From Paenibacillus timonensis (GTDB lineage: Bacteria; Bacillota; Bacilli; Paenibacillales; Paenibacillaceae): a stretch of DNA of 64,000 bases. The notes beneath the pieces are model-generated. The model saw nothing but the letters and a program-made list of their open reading frames with translations. It did not search any database and was not told the DNA's origin. This document shows positions 8,369-18,179 of this stretch, in pieces. The position numbers and the translations under genes are program-made. How positions within the stretch are numbered: position 1 is the stretch's first letter; the number at the start of each line of letters is the position of its first letter. The stretch spans positions 1-64,000 of the forward strand of contig NZ_JAKSXN010000002.1 of assembly GCF_022427145.1 (NCBI RefSeq), given 5' to 3'.

Positions 8369-8565
8369 TTAACTGTAAAATGTACCGTTAGTTTCGATGA
8401 ATGCAGCGTTTTTTTCGAATTAGATGGAAATTCTGACGTTAATTTCGCCCGAAACCGCTCAATGGCGCCACTTCCGGCCAATTAACAGTAGGATTTCCAG
8501 TTAATTGACTCCGAACCGCCAGATTGTCCTTAAATAACGGTAGAAAATCCAGTTAGTTGACCCGG
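8369..8565. repeat. Four-element repeat cluster, two inverted then two direct copies, ~52 bp spacing
   Basis: Elements begin near 8369, 8420, 8482 and 8534, giving spacings of 51, 62 and 52 bp. The last two read TTAACAGTAGGATTTCCAGT and ATAACGGTAGAAAATCCAGT. The first two read as the same family on the opposite strand, so the cluster is a 2+2 inverted arrangement. This fills most of the 379 bp gap between 8305 and 8683; I see no gene there. The family differs in sequence from the clusters at 23, 24567 and 49942. Confidence 0.75.
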
Positions 8566-8656
8566 CTATGCTCTGTATGGCTTCTAAAAGGCCGGGTAAT
8601 TCACTCCAATATGCTGGTGGATATGTGCGCAGAGCCCCGTTACTGGTCAGCCCAGG

Positions 8657-8690
8657 AAGCTAGCTTGCAGGCAGCCCTGCAAACTAGCTT
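8657..8690 (-). terminator. Inverted repeat at the end of the MFS gene
   Basis: AAGCTAG-TTGCAGG pairs with CCTGCAA-CTAGCTT, overlapping the stop of the MFS transporter gene. No T-run follows on the minus strand, so it could instead protect the 3' end of the mRNA. Confidence 0.5.
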
Positions 8691-9934
8691 GGCACCCCCG
8701 CCTGGGCTTCCGCCTTCCCGGCCGCCGCTTCCTGCGCGGCCAAATGGCGTTTCGCCAACAAGAGGAACGGCACGCCGAAGGCGGTCGTCAGCGCGATGAT
8801 CGCAAAAACGAGCAGAGACTGCGAGACGCCGAAGGCGTCCAGCAGGAAACCGCCCACCAGCGGCGCCAGCACGTTGCCTAATTGGTTGAAGCCGAACATG
8901 CCGAAATACGTGCCGCGCAGCGAGGCGGGGGCAATGCGGTCGACCAGCACGTCGGTCATCGTAAACATCAGCACCTCGCCGATCGTAAAGATGACAACGC
9001 CCAGCAGAAACGCCCACACGGCATGCACCGAGCCGAACAGCAGCAGGCTGCCGGACACGAACAAATTGCCCGCGATTAGCGGCACAACCGGCGAGAAGCG
9101 GCCGGCGAACTTGACGATCGGGAACTGCACCGCCAGCACGACAACGGCGTTCAGCGAGAGCATGTAGCCGAACAGCGTAGCCCCGTCTTGGATATCCGGC
9201 GTCATCTCCAGGTACTGTGCCAGCGTAGAGCTGAAATGGCCATACCCGAGCACGCAGAAAATCATGCCGACCAGCACGTACAAGAAGGTGCGGTCCTGTC
9301 CGGTCACCTGCATTGCGCCCTTCAGCGACAAGCGTTCGCCCGCTCCGTGATCCGCCGTCCCGATTTCCTTGTGCAGCATGAACTGGAATACCAGGACCAG
9401 CCCGTACACCAAATACACGAGACCGGCGAAATAGAAAGCCAGCCCCGACTCCGAAGCCCCCATTTGCAAACCGAGGATCGGTCCGACCACAACGCCGAGA
9501 TTAATCGCGGCGTAACGCAGATTAAATACCAGCATCTTGCTTTCCTGCGGTGTGATATCAGCCAGCAGCGCCCGGGAGGTCGGCTCGAACAACGCGCGGC
9601 ACAACCCGTTTAGGGCATTCATGATAAAAAAGAGCCACACTTGATTCGCCAAGCCAAAGCCGATGAATACGAGCACCCAGCCGAAAATGGAAATATACAG
9701 CACGCTTTTGCGTCCGATAACGTCCGAGATGTACCCGCCGTAGAAGCTGGCGAACACTCCGATCAGCGAGCTGACCGCGACGACGATCCCGGTTTCGGAC
9801 GGGGACGCGCCAAGCGATTTGATGAGGTAAATGGATAAGAACGGAATGCTCATGGACGAGGCCATGCGTCCGAAAATCGTCCCCACGATAATGGTCCACG
9901 ATAAGGGGTGGATATTCCTGAGATGTGCGTTCAT
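8684..9934 (-). CDS. Major facilitator superfamily transporter
   Basis: This 416-residue protein has 12 predicted membrane helices and the MFS motif GGYISDVIGRKSVLYIS in the loop between helices 2 and 3. Motif A is slightly altered. It is most like the multidrug-resistance MFS exporters of Bacillota (PF07690). I start at the ATG at 9934, preceded by AGAAGG; the GTG eight codons upstream has no spaced ribosome binding site. It follows the two-component genes on the same strand after 72 bases, so it may be cotranscribed. The substrate is unknown. Confidence 0.88.
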   Translation of the reverse strand: MNAHLRNIHPLSWTIIVGTIFGRMASSMSIPFLSIYLIKSLGASPSETGIVVAVSSLIGVFASFYGGYISDVIGRKSVLYISIFGWVLVFIGFGLANQVWLFFIMNALNGLCRALFEPTSRALLADITPQESKMLVFNLRYAAINLGVVVGPILGLQMGASESGLAFYFAGLVYLVYGLVLVFQFMLHKEIGTADHGAGERLSLKGAMQVTGQDRTFLYVLVGMIFCVLGYGHFSSTLAQYLEMTPDIQDGATLFGYMLSLNAVVVLAVQFPIVKFAGRFSPVVPLIAGNLFVSGSLLLFGSVHAVWAFLLGVVIFTIGEVLMFTMTDVLVDRIAPASLRGTYFGMFGFNQLGNVLAPLVGGFLLDAFGVSQSLLVFAIIALTTAFGVPFLLLAKRHLAAQEAAAGKAEAQAGVPS

Positions 9935-10006
9935 ACGGTTTTCGCCTTCTTTATTCACGAGTTGTTCAAAACTATCTCCCTATTAAACCCGCGAAGTAAA
10001 AAATTG

Positions 10007-11836
10007 TCAAGGCGTGATAGGTTCCGTGCTGCCTGACGAATCGGAAGTCCTAGTGCTCCCCGGCATTCTACCGGCAGCGGGGACTGCCGGAAACCGGATC
10101 AGCACCGTCGTGCCGATCCCGGGGCGGCTGTAGATCCTCACCCCGTAATCCGTGCCGAAATGCAGCTGAATGCGGCTATGCACGTTGCGAATGCCGAAGC
10201 CCGCTTCCGCCCCGGGAGCGGGGTCGAAAATTTGCCGATGCCGTTCCCGCGGCATGCCGATGCCGTCGTCGATGATTTTGAAGCAAACGTCCCGCCCTTC
10301 CGTATAGCCCTGAATCCGAACGTGGATCGGGTCTCCGAACCAGGCATGCTCCAACGCGTTTTCGATGAACGGCTGCAGGACCAGCTTGACCGTGGTTAAA
10401 GACAAAATCGTCGGGTCGATCTCGAAACCGAAGGACACCGCCTCACCGAATTTCGTGCGCTGGATGTTGATATAGGCTTCGGCTTGGGCCAGCTCGCTGC
10501 GGATCGGAATCATCGTCCGCCCGTCGCTGAGCGACAAACGGTAAAACTTCGCCAGGTCGAGCACCATGCGTTGCAACTTGTCGATCTCTCCGAACTTGGC
10601 CAGCCGGCTGATCGAAGACAGCGTATTATAAAGGAAATGCGGATTGATTTGCGCCTGCAGCGTCTCCAGCTCGGCTTCCTTCTTCTCCAACTGGGTCAAA
10701 TAGACCTGCTCAATCAGCCGCTCGATATTGTGCCCCATCTCGTTTAGGGCCGAAGCGATCTGGGAGAACTCGTCTTTCCCCCGGTAACGCATCCGTTTGT
10801 GGAGATCGCCTTCGCGGAATGCGTTCAAGACCGACACGATTTTCGTCACCCGGATCGAGAAATACCGGGAGATGAACATGCCGGCAAACGTAAACACGAA
10901 CAGGCACAACACGCAGATCAAGGTCACGAACCAGCGCACTTTCGCCGAATCCTGTTCCATGATCGTCAGCGGAACCCGGGCCGTCAGCACCCATCCCGGA
11001 CCGGCGACTTCCTCGCGAATCGTCAAATACTCCGCAGCCTTCTCCCGATTTCCGGTAACGCCGGTCTCTTTGATTCCGCTGGATTGGTACAACGTCCTCC
11101 CCGACTCATCCTGGATCAGCAGTTGGCTGCCCTCGCCGATTTTGCGATAGTCCAGCGTTTCGAACAACTCGCCGATCCGCACGCTCAGCCGCAGAAAGCC
11201 GATTTCCTGCAAATCAAGCGGCTTATCGCTGTCGACCAGCCGGCGCAGCAGCGAAATCCTGCCATACTCCCGGTCCTTCTCCACCTCGCGCCAAACGAGC
11301 GTTTCCCCGTATTCTTCTTCCGGAAACTCCAGGTACCACGGTTTGTCCTGAATCCTCCGAAGATGATAGATGTTGTATTGTCCCTCGAGCGCATCCGGAT
11401 TCTCATGAACAAATGAACCGTGATAGATTTCAGGCAATGTATCGTTCTCCAGAAATACGTACATGGCCATATGCAGACCGGTCGCGTTCATGGCGATATG
11501 GAGCTTCGGCTGGAGCACCGTCGTCGTGCGCTCATAGCTGCTCCAGCCCTCCTCATAGCTGCGCAGCTGCATCACCAGCGTATAATCGTGATACAGCATG
11601 GAGGAGACGCGCTCCACGTCTGCGATTTTGTATTCGAGGTTATCGCGGATTTGCAGCAGCGTGCCCTGAATGTTGCTGCGGGTTTGCTTGCGGATCGATT
11701 CCTGGTAGAGGGTATGGGAGAAGTAGCCGATCGCAAGGACCGGAATCAGGATAAATACGAGGTACGTCAACATCAGCTTGTAACCGAACGGAAGGTATCG
11801 GGGCGACCGATTGGGCGAAACGCGGAGAATTTTCAT
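10007..11836 (-). CDS. YesM-type sensor histidine kinase
   Basis: This 609-residue membrane kinase is built like YesM. It has an N-terminal helix (about 20-42), an extracellular dCache-like sensor domain (about 45-300), a second helix (about 305-325), a HAMP domain, and a His_kinase domain with the phospho-acceptor His400 in INPHFLYNTL. A HATPase domain follows, with IIDDGIGMP and GFGIRNVHSRI. The start is the ATG at 11836, nine bases after the response regulator gene. With that regulator it probably senses an extracellular sugar and controls the importer at 12.9-16.5 kb. The proline/serine-rich tail is not conserved. Confidence 0.93.
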   Translation of the reverse strand: MKILRVSPNRSPRYLPFGYKLMLTYLVFILIPVLAIGYFSHTLYQESIRKQTRSNIQGTLLQIRDNLEYKIADVERVSSMLYHDYTLVMQLRSYEEGWSSYERTTTVLQPKLHIAMNATGLHMAMYVFLENDTLPEIYHGSFVHENPDALEGQYNIYHLRRIQDKPWYLEFPEEEYGETLVWREVEKDREYGRISLLRRLVDSDKPLDLQEIGFLRLSVRIGELFETLDYRKIGEGSQLLIQDESGRTLYQSSGIKETGVTGNREKAAEYLTIREEVAGPGWVLTARVPLTIMEQDSAKVRWFVTLICVLCLFVFTFAGMFISRYFSIRVTKIVSVLNAFREGDLHKRMRYRGKDEFSQIASALNEMGHNIERLIEQVYLTQLEKKEAELETLQAQINPHFLYNTLSSISRLAKFGEIDKLQRMVLDLAKFYRLSLSDGRTMIPIRSELAQAEAYINIQRTKFGEAVSFGFEIDPTILSLTTVKLVLQPFIENALEHAWFGDPIHVRIQGYTEGRDVCFKIIDDGIGMPRERHRQIFDPAPGAEAGFGIRNVHSRIQLHFGTDYGVRIYSRPGIGTTVLIRFPAVPAAGRMPGSTRTSDSSGSTEPITP

Positions 11837-11845
11837 CAAGGCGGC

Positions 11846-12676
11846 TCACTCCCGTTTGCGGAATTCCATCGGCGTCATCCCGAAGGTTTCCTTGAATTGC
11901 CGGCTGAAATAAGGCATATAGCGATACCCGACCTGACCGGCGACCTCGTAGATTTTCACCTTTGGGTCCTTCAGCAGCTCACGAGCCCGCTTCATACGCA
12001 ACTCGGTCAGCATTTCGCTAAAGCCTTGGCCGGTTTCTTCCTTAAACAAATGCCCGAGATAGTTCGGCGAAAAAGCAAACTGCTGGGCGATATTCTTCAG
12101 GGTGAGGTTCTCATGGAGTCGTGCCTGCATCGTAGCCACGATTTCACGGATCAATCGGCTGCTGCCCGGCGCGTGCCGCAGCTGAGACGGCTCCGGTTCG
12201 CTTAGCCGTCCTCGGGCGTCTTCCGGCTTGCCGCTTTCCTGCGCCTCAAGTGCCTGCATCATTTTCAGATACTGTTCCTCCGTCCGTTTGCGATGGGCTT
12301 CGTACTCCAGCTCGAGGGTGATTTGCCGCAGCGAGGCGACCAGCTCGTCGTCGTCCATCGGCTTCAGCACGTAACTGCACGCTTTTAATGAGAGCGCTTG
12401 CTTCACATAATGAAAATCCTGGTGTCCGCTGACGAAAACGACGCGAACGTCCGGCCTCCGGTCCATCGCCCGGCGCGCCAGCTCCAGCCCCGACATATGC
12501 GGCATATTGACGTCCGTCACCAAAATGTCCACCGCCTGGCGCTCCATCAGCTCGCAGGCCGAGAAGCCGTTGCTTACGGCACCCACCACCTCCATGCCCA
12601 GCTCGGACCAGGGAATAAACGTCCTCATGCCCTCCAGGTCGAGATGCTCGTCATCGGCAAGCAGTACCTTGTACAC
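11846..12676 (-). CDS. AraC-type response regulator (YesN-like)
   Basis: This 276-residue regulator has a receiver domain (1-120) with the phospho-acceptor Asp55 in LVTDVNMP and an acidic pocket ADDE at 7-10, and a C-terminal AraC helix-turn-helix pair (about 175-275: LTLKNIAQQFAFSPNYLGHLF, then IYEVAGQVGYRYMPYFSRQF). The start is a GTG with AAGGGGG upstream. It is the partner of the downstream YesM kinase and lies immediately next to the lplABC-like importer genes, the usual target of this class. Confidence 0.93.
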   Translation of the reverse strand: MYKVLLADDEHLDLEGMRTFIPWSELGMEVVGAVSNGFSACELMERQAVDILVTDVNMPHMSGLELARRAMDRRPDVRVVFVSGHQDFHYVKQALSLKACSYVLKPMDDDELVASLRQITLELEYEAHRKRTEEQYLKMMQALEAQESGKPEDARGRLSEPEPSQLRHAPGSSRLIREIVATMQARLHENLTLKNIAQQFAFSPNYLGHLFKEETGQGFSEMLTELRMKRARELLKDPKVKIYEVAGQVGYRYMPYFSRQFKETFGMTPMEFRKRE

Positions 12677-12736
12677 GATCGTGTCAGCCCCCTTTTCCCT
12701 TGCGGAAAGTTCGGTTACAAGCTTCGTTTATCCCTA

Positions 12737-12766
12737 AGTATACCCGTCTCCCCGGGCGGTTGAGAA
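12737..12766 (-). promoter_or_regulatory. Possible promoter of the two-component genes
   Basis: On the minus strand TTCTCA is followed after 18 bases by TATACT, about 60 bases before the GTG start of the response regulator. Confidence 0.4.
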
Positions 12767-12837
12767 CGGAGAAAATTCTCTATTGACCTTGGGCAGCATA
12801 AGATTGGATGTCCTCGGCGTCGGTGCGGATGCAAGAA

Positions 12838-12866
12838 AGGGGAGCCCGGAAAACCGGGTCCCCTCA
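12838..12866 (-). terminator. Terminator of the lplABC-like importer operon
   Basis: AGGGGAGCCCGG and CCGGGTCCCCT form a stem with an AAAA loop, 21 bases beyond the binding-protein stop. It is followed on the minus strand by TTTCTTG. Confidence 0.75.
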
Positions 12867-12886
12867 CCGACTACTCTGCCTTCCCG

Positions 12887-14575
12887 TTACTTGCCTTGGA
12901 TGATCTCCAAATTCTCGTGCCAGCGCTTGGTGTAATGATCCAACACCTTCTGGAACCCGATGGACATCGTATCGTCATGCGCTTTGTCCAGGATGGCCAG
13001 CGCTTCCTCGTCCGATTTGGCGTAAAGGGCTTGCGCTCTGGCTTTCTGCCAGATGTCCTTGGCGCTCTGGAACGCGATGCCCTCTTCGGTATCCGGGAGC
13101 GGAGACAGATTGATGAACTCCGTGGCATCCCCTTGCGTTTTCCAAGTGATTTCATATTGCCAGTAGGTCGACCAGTTCCGCTCGTTCTCAGGCAACGTCG
13201 CTTCGAATTTCCCCTTGATGTCGTCAACGTACACGGTGTTGCCGACCCACATGACCGGGTCCATCTTCGCCTGGTAATCGGCGAGCTTCTCTTTGTTTTT
13301 CGTATAGTTTTCCGTAAACTTCGGCGTCATCCCGTCGGCTTCCAGCCCTTGCCAGAACTCGCCTTCAACGCCCCACATTTGCAATCGCATCCCCTCGGGA
13401 CCTGTCCACCAGTCTAGAAAGGCGAAGATCGCTTCGGGGTTTTTGGCGCTGGTCGTGATAACCGCGGCATTCCAGCCGAGCATGTTGTAGGTGCCGGGAT
13501 AAATTTTGTTTTTGTCTAACCCTTCCTTATGGATCGGCCACACCATGAAATAACCGGCTTCCGGATCCTGCTGCGTCAAGGCCGCATGCGCCTGCATTGC
13601 GTACAGGGTCGGGTTGGAGGAAGTGTATACCGCCACCTTGCCGTTCATCAGCTTCTCCTGCACCTGATCCCGCGTTTGCGTCATGGCATCCTGCGTGATG
13701 AGCTTCTCGCGGAACAGCTTCGCCGCGTAAACGACCGACTCGCGGTAGGCTTCATCCTTGTAAATGGACGTCATGGCGTCGCCGTTCGGAACGGCGAAAT
13801 AACGCGTAAAACTTAAATTATCTTCTTTAAATGCAGAATAAATCTGATCCAGGCCGTGGCCTTCGCTGGCCAAGTCCGTTTCCATCGGAACCACGTCCGG
13901 ATACTTCTCCTTCACCATTTTCAGGTAAGCGTACAGATCTTCGGTCGTTTCCAGCTTGGGCGAACCCAGCTCCGCATAAATCTTCTTGTTCACGACCCAG
14001 CCGGCGTTGCCATTCGGGCGATTCGTATACCAGTTCGGGAACTGGTACAGCTTGCCGTCCGGAGAACGCAGCATGTTCATCGCTTTCGGATCCAGCCATT
14101 TCTTCAAATTGGGATACTTCTCGATGTAATCGTCCAATGGCACCAGCAGGCCCGCTTCGCGCAGCCGTTCCACGTCAGCGCCGCGTTCCCCCCAGATCAC
14201 GTCGGGCAAATCTCCCGAAGCGATCATCGTGTTCAGCTTTTGCACCGTGTTCCCGCCATTCGGGATCTCGGTAATATTCACCTGCTTGTTGTCTTTCACC
14301 CATGCGGTCGTCTCGTCGACGCCCCATTTCGGCATCGTGTACCAGTCGTAGTTGCCGTAGAACGTGAATTCCAGCGGCTCCTTGCCAAGCTCGTAAAGCT
14401 GCGGTTCCGCGGTTTCCGCCTGGTTCGTGCCCGTATTCCCTTCGTTGCCGGTTGGCGTCTCGGCAGCATTGCCGCCGTTATTCCCCCCGCCGCCCCCGGA
14501 GCACCCGGCGACGAGCAGGATGAGCACCAATCCTGCGGTCACGAGCCAGCTAAAACGTGTTCCCCTTTTTTCCAT
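12887..14575 (-). CDS. Extracellular solute-binding lipoprotein (LplA-like)
   Basis: This 562-residue protein is the substrate receptor of the importer whose two permeases lie just upstream. It has a signal peptide with lipobox LVAGC, a Gly/Asn-rich linker (GGGGGNNGGNA), then a family-1 solute-binding domain with segments such as DLPDVIWGERGADVERLREAG and the late WWTGPEGMRLQMWG. The large size and the LplA-like pattern fit receptors for complex oligosaccharides. It is the last gene of a three-gene operon. No ATPase gene is present, as is normal for this class, which shares a common MsmX-type ATPase. Confidence 0.92.
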   Translation of the reverse strand: MEKRGTRFSWLVTAGLVLILLVAGCSGGGGGNNGGNAAETPTGNEGNTGTNQAETAEPQLYELGKEPLEFTFYGNYDWYTMPKWGVDETTAWVKDNKQVNITEIPNGGNTVQKLNTMIASGDLPDVIWGERGADVERLREAGLLVPLDDYIEKYPNLKKWLDPKAMNMLRSPDGKLYQFPNWYTNRPNGNAGWVVNKKIYAELGSPKLETTEDLYAYLKMVKEKYPDVVPMETDLASEGHGLDQIYSAFKEDNLSFTRYFAVPNGDAMTSIYKDEAYRESVVYAAKLFREKLITQDAMTQTRDQVQEKLMNGKVAVYTSSNPTLYAMQAHAALTQQDPEAGYFMVWPIHKEGLDKNKIYPGTYNMLGWNAAVITTSAKNPEAIFAFLDWWTGPEGMRLQMWGVEGEFWQGLEADGMTPKFTENYTKNKEKLADYQAKMDPVMWVGNTVYVDDIKGKFEATLPENERNWSTYWQYEITWKTQGDATEFINLSPLPDTEEGIAFQSAKDIWQKARAQALYAKSDEEALAILDKAHDDTMSIGFQKVLDHYTKRWHENLEIIQGK

Positions 14576-14646
14576 GCGACGATTTATCCCCTTTCCATTT
14601 CCATATTTATGTTCAAAGCAAAACGTTCTGCTTCAAACGCCATCCG

Positions 14647-15540
14647 CTATTCCTTCAGGGATCCGACCAGAACCCCTTTGACGAAATACTTCTGCACGAA
14701 CGGATAGACCAGCACGATCGGGAGCGTTGCCACCATCATCGTGGCCATCGACAGCGACTTGCTGGTGACGGTTTTGGCCTGTGCCAGATGCGCCTGCGCC
14801 GCCGCGTCCAAATTGGCCGTCTGCTCCGAGACGATGTTAGAGGCGAGAATTTGCTTGAGAATGGTCTGAATCGGCAGAAGTTCCTCTTTGGAAATGTAGA
14901 TGCTGGCCACGAACCACTCATTCCAATGCCCAACCGCCGTGAACAAGGATAAGGTGGCGATGACCGGTCCCGACAGCGGCAGGACGATGCGGAACAAAGT
15001 GCCCCAATTGCCGCAGCCGTCGATTTTCGCCGATTCTTCCAGCCCCTGCGGGAGCCCCTGGAAGAAGGTCCGAAAGATGATCATATTCCAAACCCCGATG
15101 AGCGATGGGATGATGTAAACCCAAAACGAATTGAACAAGCCCAAATTGCGGATCAGCAGGAAGGTCGGAATCAAGCCGCCGGAAAAATACATCGTAAAGA
15201 TACATAGCAGCATGTAACCCTTACGTCCCATCAACTCGCGTTTCGTCATGCCGTAGGAAAAGATCGCCGTCGCTAAAATGGCGCTGACCGTCCCGACGAC
15301 CGTCCTTGCCACGGAGACCACGAAACCCGACATCAGCCGTTCGTCCTGGAAGACCACCTCGTAGTTCTCCAAGGTGAAAGCGCGCGGCCAAAGCGTGATC
15401 CCGCCTTTGGCGGTATCCAGTCCCTCATTCAGCGATATCGCGATCGCATTCAAGAACGGATATAACGTGGAGAGGGCAAAAAGCGTCAAAAACGTATAGA
15501 TGAATCCAACCATGACCCGGTCGCCTCTGCTGCTGTACAT
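14647..15540 (-). CDS. ABC sugar permease (LplC-like)
   Basis: This 297-residue permease is the second inner-membrane subunit of the importer. It has six helices and the EAA loop GLEESAKIDGCGNWGTLFRIVLPLSGP, where the shared ATPase docks. The C terminus VQKYFVKGVLVGSLKE is the hallmark of LplC/YtcP-type permeases. I start at 15540, where AGGAGGAGGTGATCGCG precedes the ATG. It lies between the LplB-like permease and the binding protein. Confidence 0.93.
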   Translation of the reverse strand: MYSSRGDRVMVGFIYTFLTLFALSTLYPFLNAIAISLNEGLDTAKGGITLWPRAFTLENYEVVFQDERLMSGFVVSVARTVVGTVSAILATAIFSYGMTKRELMGRKGYMLLCIFTMYFSGGLIPTFLLIRNLGLFNSFWVYIIPSLIGVWNMIIFRTFFQGLPQGLEESAKIDGCGNWGTLFRIVLPLSGPVIATLSLFTAVGHWNEWFVASIYISKEELLPIQTILKQILASNIVSEQTANLDAAAQAHLAQAKTVTSKSLSMATMMVATLPIVLVYPFVQKYFVKGVLVGSLKE

Positions 15541-15559
15541 CGCGATCACCTCCTCCTGC

Positions 15560-16534
15560 TTACCATAAGCTGTTGCCGGATTTGCGGGCCACATAGTTGG
15601 CGATGGTCAGCAGCCCGACGCTGACGACCGCTTTGAACAATCCGACGGCGGTGGCGTAGGAATAACGGTAATTGTTGATCCCGACGCGGATCACGTACGT
15701 ATCGATGACGTCGGATACATCCCGCAGGGCCGGGTTTACCGCCAGCACGAGGATGTCCTCGAAGCCGGCGCTAAGCAAATTGCCGATCGCCAATATCATA
15801 AAGATCGAGATCACCGGCATAATCGATGGAAGCGTTATCAAATAAATCTGCTTGAAACGGCTGGCTCCATCGATGGAGGCCGCCTCGTACGTATGCGGAT
15901 CGACGCCGGCGATCGCCGCAAGATAAACGATCGAACCGAAGCCGATCTCCTTCCAGACGTTGGTCGTGATGAGAATGCCCCAGAAATATTCGGGCAACGA
16001 GAGAAAATTGATGGGTTCCCGAATGAGGTTAAGCCGCTCCAGCAGCATGTTCAAGCTGCCGTTGTCCGTCGCGAGCATCGAGGCGACCAGGCCGCCGAGA
16101 ATGACCCAGGACATGAAATGCGGCAAGTAGGTAATCGTCTGCACCACACGCTTGAACGCCATTTTCCGTACCTCATTCAGCATCAAGGCCAGCAGAATGG
16201 GCGCCGGAAACCCGATGCAGAACTTCAGCAGGCTGATGACGATCGTATTGCGCATGACGGTGTAAAACTCCGGCGAGTTGAAGAAATAGGCAAAGTGCTT
16301 CCAGCCTACCCAAGGGCTGCCGGTGAAGCTATGTCCGATTTTGTAATCCTGGAAAGCGATCAGGACGCCGTACATCGGGATGTAGCTGAACACGATAATC
16401 AAGGCGAGCGCCGGGAGCACCATCAGTTGCAGGTCGATTTGCCTGAAAAAACGCGCGAATCCGTTACTCCTTCTCTTGTACGGCATGGGCGGCAGGGCAG
16501 GTTTCATTTGCCGATCGGCGGACAGCCGGGCCAT
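15560..16534 (-). CDS. ABC sugar permease (LplB-like)
   Basis: This 324-residue permease is the first subunit of the importer and the first gene of the operon. After a basic N-terminal tail, six helices follow, with the LplB-like segment YIPMYGVLIAFQDYKIG and the EAA loop YEAASIDGASRFKQIYLITLPS. AAAGGGGAG precedes the ATG. The start is divergent from the amino acid permease at 16744. No clear promoter was found in the 209 bp between them. Confidence 0.93.
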   Translation of the reverse strand: MARLSADRQMKPALPPMPYKRRSNGFARFFRQIDLQLMVLPALALIIVFSYIPMYGVLIAFQDYKIGHSFTGSPWVGWKHFAYFFNSPEFYTVMRNTIVISLLKFCIGFPAPILLALMLNEVRKMAFKRVVQTITYLPHFMSWVILGGLVASMLATDNGSLNMLLERLNLIREPINFLSLPEYFWGILITTNVWKEIGFGSIVYLAAIAGVDPHTYEAASIDGASRFKQIYLITLPSIMPVISIFMILAIGNLLSAGFEDILVLAVNPALRDVSDVIDTYVIRVGINNYRYSYATAVGLFKAVVSVGLLTIANYVARKSGNSLW

Positions 16535-16743
16535 AACGCTTCTCCCCTTTGCGCTTTATTCATCTTGCAAGTTATTGTATATTGGCCGTCGGGCGCTTGC
16601 CTACCTGACCAATCAACGAAATGTGATAAAAATCAACCGGGTATGATTTCATTTCCTCCAAGCGGGGAATTAGTGTAATATTAGTCCGTATTGCGATTCC
16701 AATCATCCAGTTGATTCTACTTAAGTTTAGGGGGCTTCTCTAC

Positions 16744-18096
16744 GTGAAATCCGATTCTTCTACGCTGCAGAAAAAACTGCTGCCCCGCCACATCAGCTTC
16801 ATGGCCATGGGCGGCGTCATCGGCACCGGCATTTTCAAGGGCAGCGCCGAGACGGTCAGCCTGGCCGGTCCCGGCGTCATCTTCTCTTACGTCTTCGCTG
16901 GGCTGCTGCTGCTTGTCGTCATGGGCGCCATTGCCGAGATGGCGACCGTATATCCTGGCCGAAACATGAAGGACTTCATCCGTGAAGCGTTTGGCGAACG
17001 CGTCTCCTTCATCCTGGGCTGGCTTTATTGCTTCATGTGGTTGGCCGTCTGCGTCATCGAAGTGATCGCCGCCGGCAGCTTCCTGCAGTTCTGGCTGCCC
17101 GGCGCGCCGCTGTGGGTGCTCAGCCTGGCCAGCGCCGTCTTTATCCTGGCTGTGAATATGATGAGTGTGGGCGGCTACGGGGAATTTGAATTTTGGCTGG
17201 CCGGGGTCAAAATCGCGATGATCATCGTCTTTATCCTGCTTGGCGCAGCCATGCTGTTTGGCCTCATTCCCGGCGCGGAAGCTCCGTTCCCGCGCAACTA
17301 CAGCGACTATGGCGGCTTTTTCCCGAACGGCTGGACGGCGATCTTCTCGGCGCTGCTGGTCGTCATGTTCTCCTACGGCGGCTCCGAGCTGATCGGACTC
17401 ACCTTGTCGGAAGCCAAGGACGCGGAAAAGGTGCTGCCCCGGGTCGTCAAAAACTTTATTTTGCGCGTCATTCTGTTCTATACCTTGCCGATCTTGATCA
17501 TCTGCGGGTTGGTTCCGTGGAACAGCCTCAGCGAGCAGACCAGTCCGTTCGTGCAGGTGCTGACGTCGGCAGGTTTGCAAGGCGCGGCGCATCTGATGAA
17601 CTTCATCCTGATTACGGCCGTCTTGTCCGCGGCCAATTCCGGCATTTACGGCGCGACCCGGATGCTCCATTCGATGGCTACGGGGGGCGAAGCGCCAGCT
17701 AAGCTAGGACGGATTTCGGCGAAGGGCGTTCCGGTCAACAGCCTGATCCTCAGCGGCATCGTCCTGATCCTCGGCTCCATGCTCGCCGTTTTTAATCAAG
17801 CGGGATTGTTCCGTCTGTTGATGGCCGTACCCGGCTTTGTCGTGCTGCTCGTGTGGATCGCGATTTGCTTGTCCCAGTTGAAGCTGCGCAAGCGTTATCC
17901 GGCGGTGCCTAGCTTTAAGGTCTGGGGCTTTCCCTATATTACGGTACTGACCGTGATCGGCCTGGCCGTCATTGCCCTGCTGTTCCTGTTCGATGCGCAA
18001 AACCGGATCAGCATCGGCGTTTGCTTGGCCGTGCTGGCCGTGTTGATCGTTTGGTCGACCGTCCGTTTTCGCAAGCGTACCGGCGAAAGAGGGTAA
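16744..18096 (+). CDS. Amino acid permease, APC superfamily
   Basis: This 450-residue transporter has 12 predicted membrane helices. The first segment KKLLPRHISFMAMGGVIGTG is the substrate-site motif of the AAT family (GabP, AnsP, LysP and others). The conserved TLSEAKDAEKVLPRVVKNFILR loop is also present. I start at the GTG at 16744, nine bases after TTAGGGGG; the longer open frame has no ribosome binding site. The amino acid carried cannot be deduced. No partner genes are adjacent. Confidence 0.9.
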   Translation: MKSDSSTLQKKLLPRHISFMAMGGVIGTGIFKGSAETVSLAGPGVIFSYVFAGLLLLVVMGAIAEMATVYPGRNMKDFIREAFGERVSFILGWLYCFMWLAVCVIEVIAAGSFLQFWLPGAPLWVLSLASAVFILAVNMMSVGGYGEFEFWLAGVKIAMIIVFILLGAAMLFGLIPGAEAPFPRNYSDYGGFFPNGWTAIFSALLVVMFSYGGSELIGLTLSEAKDAEKVLPRVVKNFILRVILFYTLPILIICGLVPWNSLSEQTSPFVQVLTSAGLQGAAHLMNFILITAVLSAANSGIYGATRMLHSMATGGEAPAKLGRISAKGVPVNSLILSGIVLILGSMLAVFNQAGLFRLLMAVPGFVVLLVWIAICLSQLKLRKRYPAVPSFKVWGFPYITVLTVIGLAVIALLFLFDAQNRISIGVCLAVLAVLIVWSTVRFRKRTGERG

Positions 18097-18179
18097 TCCG
18101 TCGGTTCGAACCCTACATTCCCCTGTTTCTCCCGTTCCCCCGCCCATGATACAATAAGGGTAGAGGAGAGAATACGATT

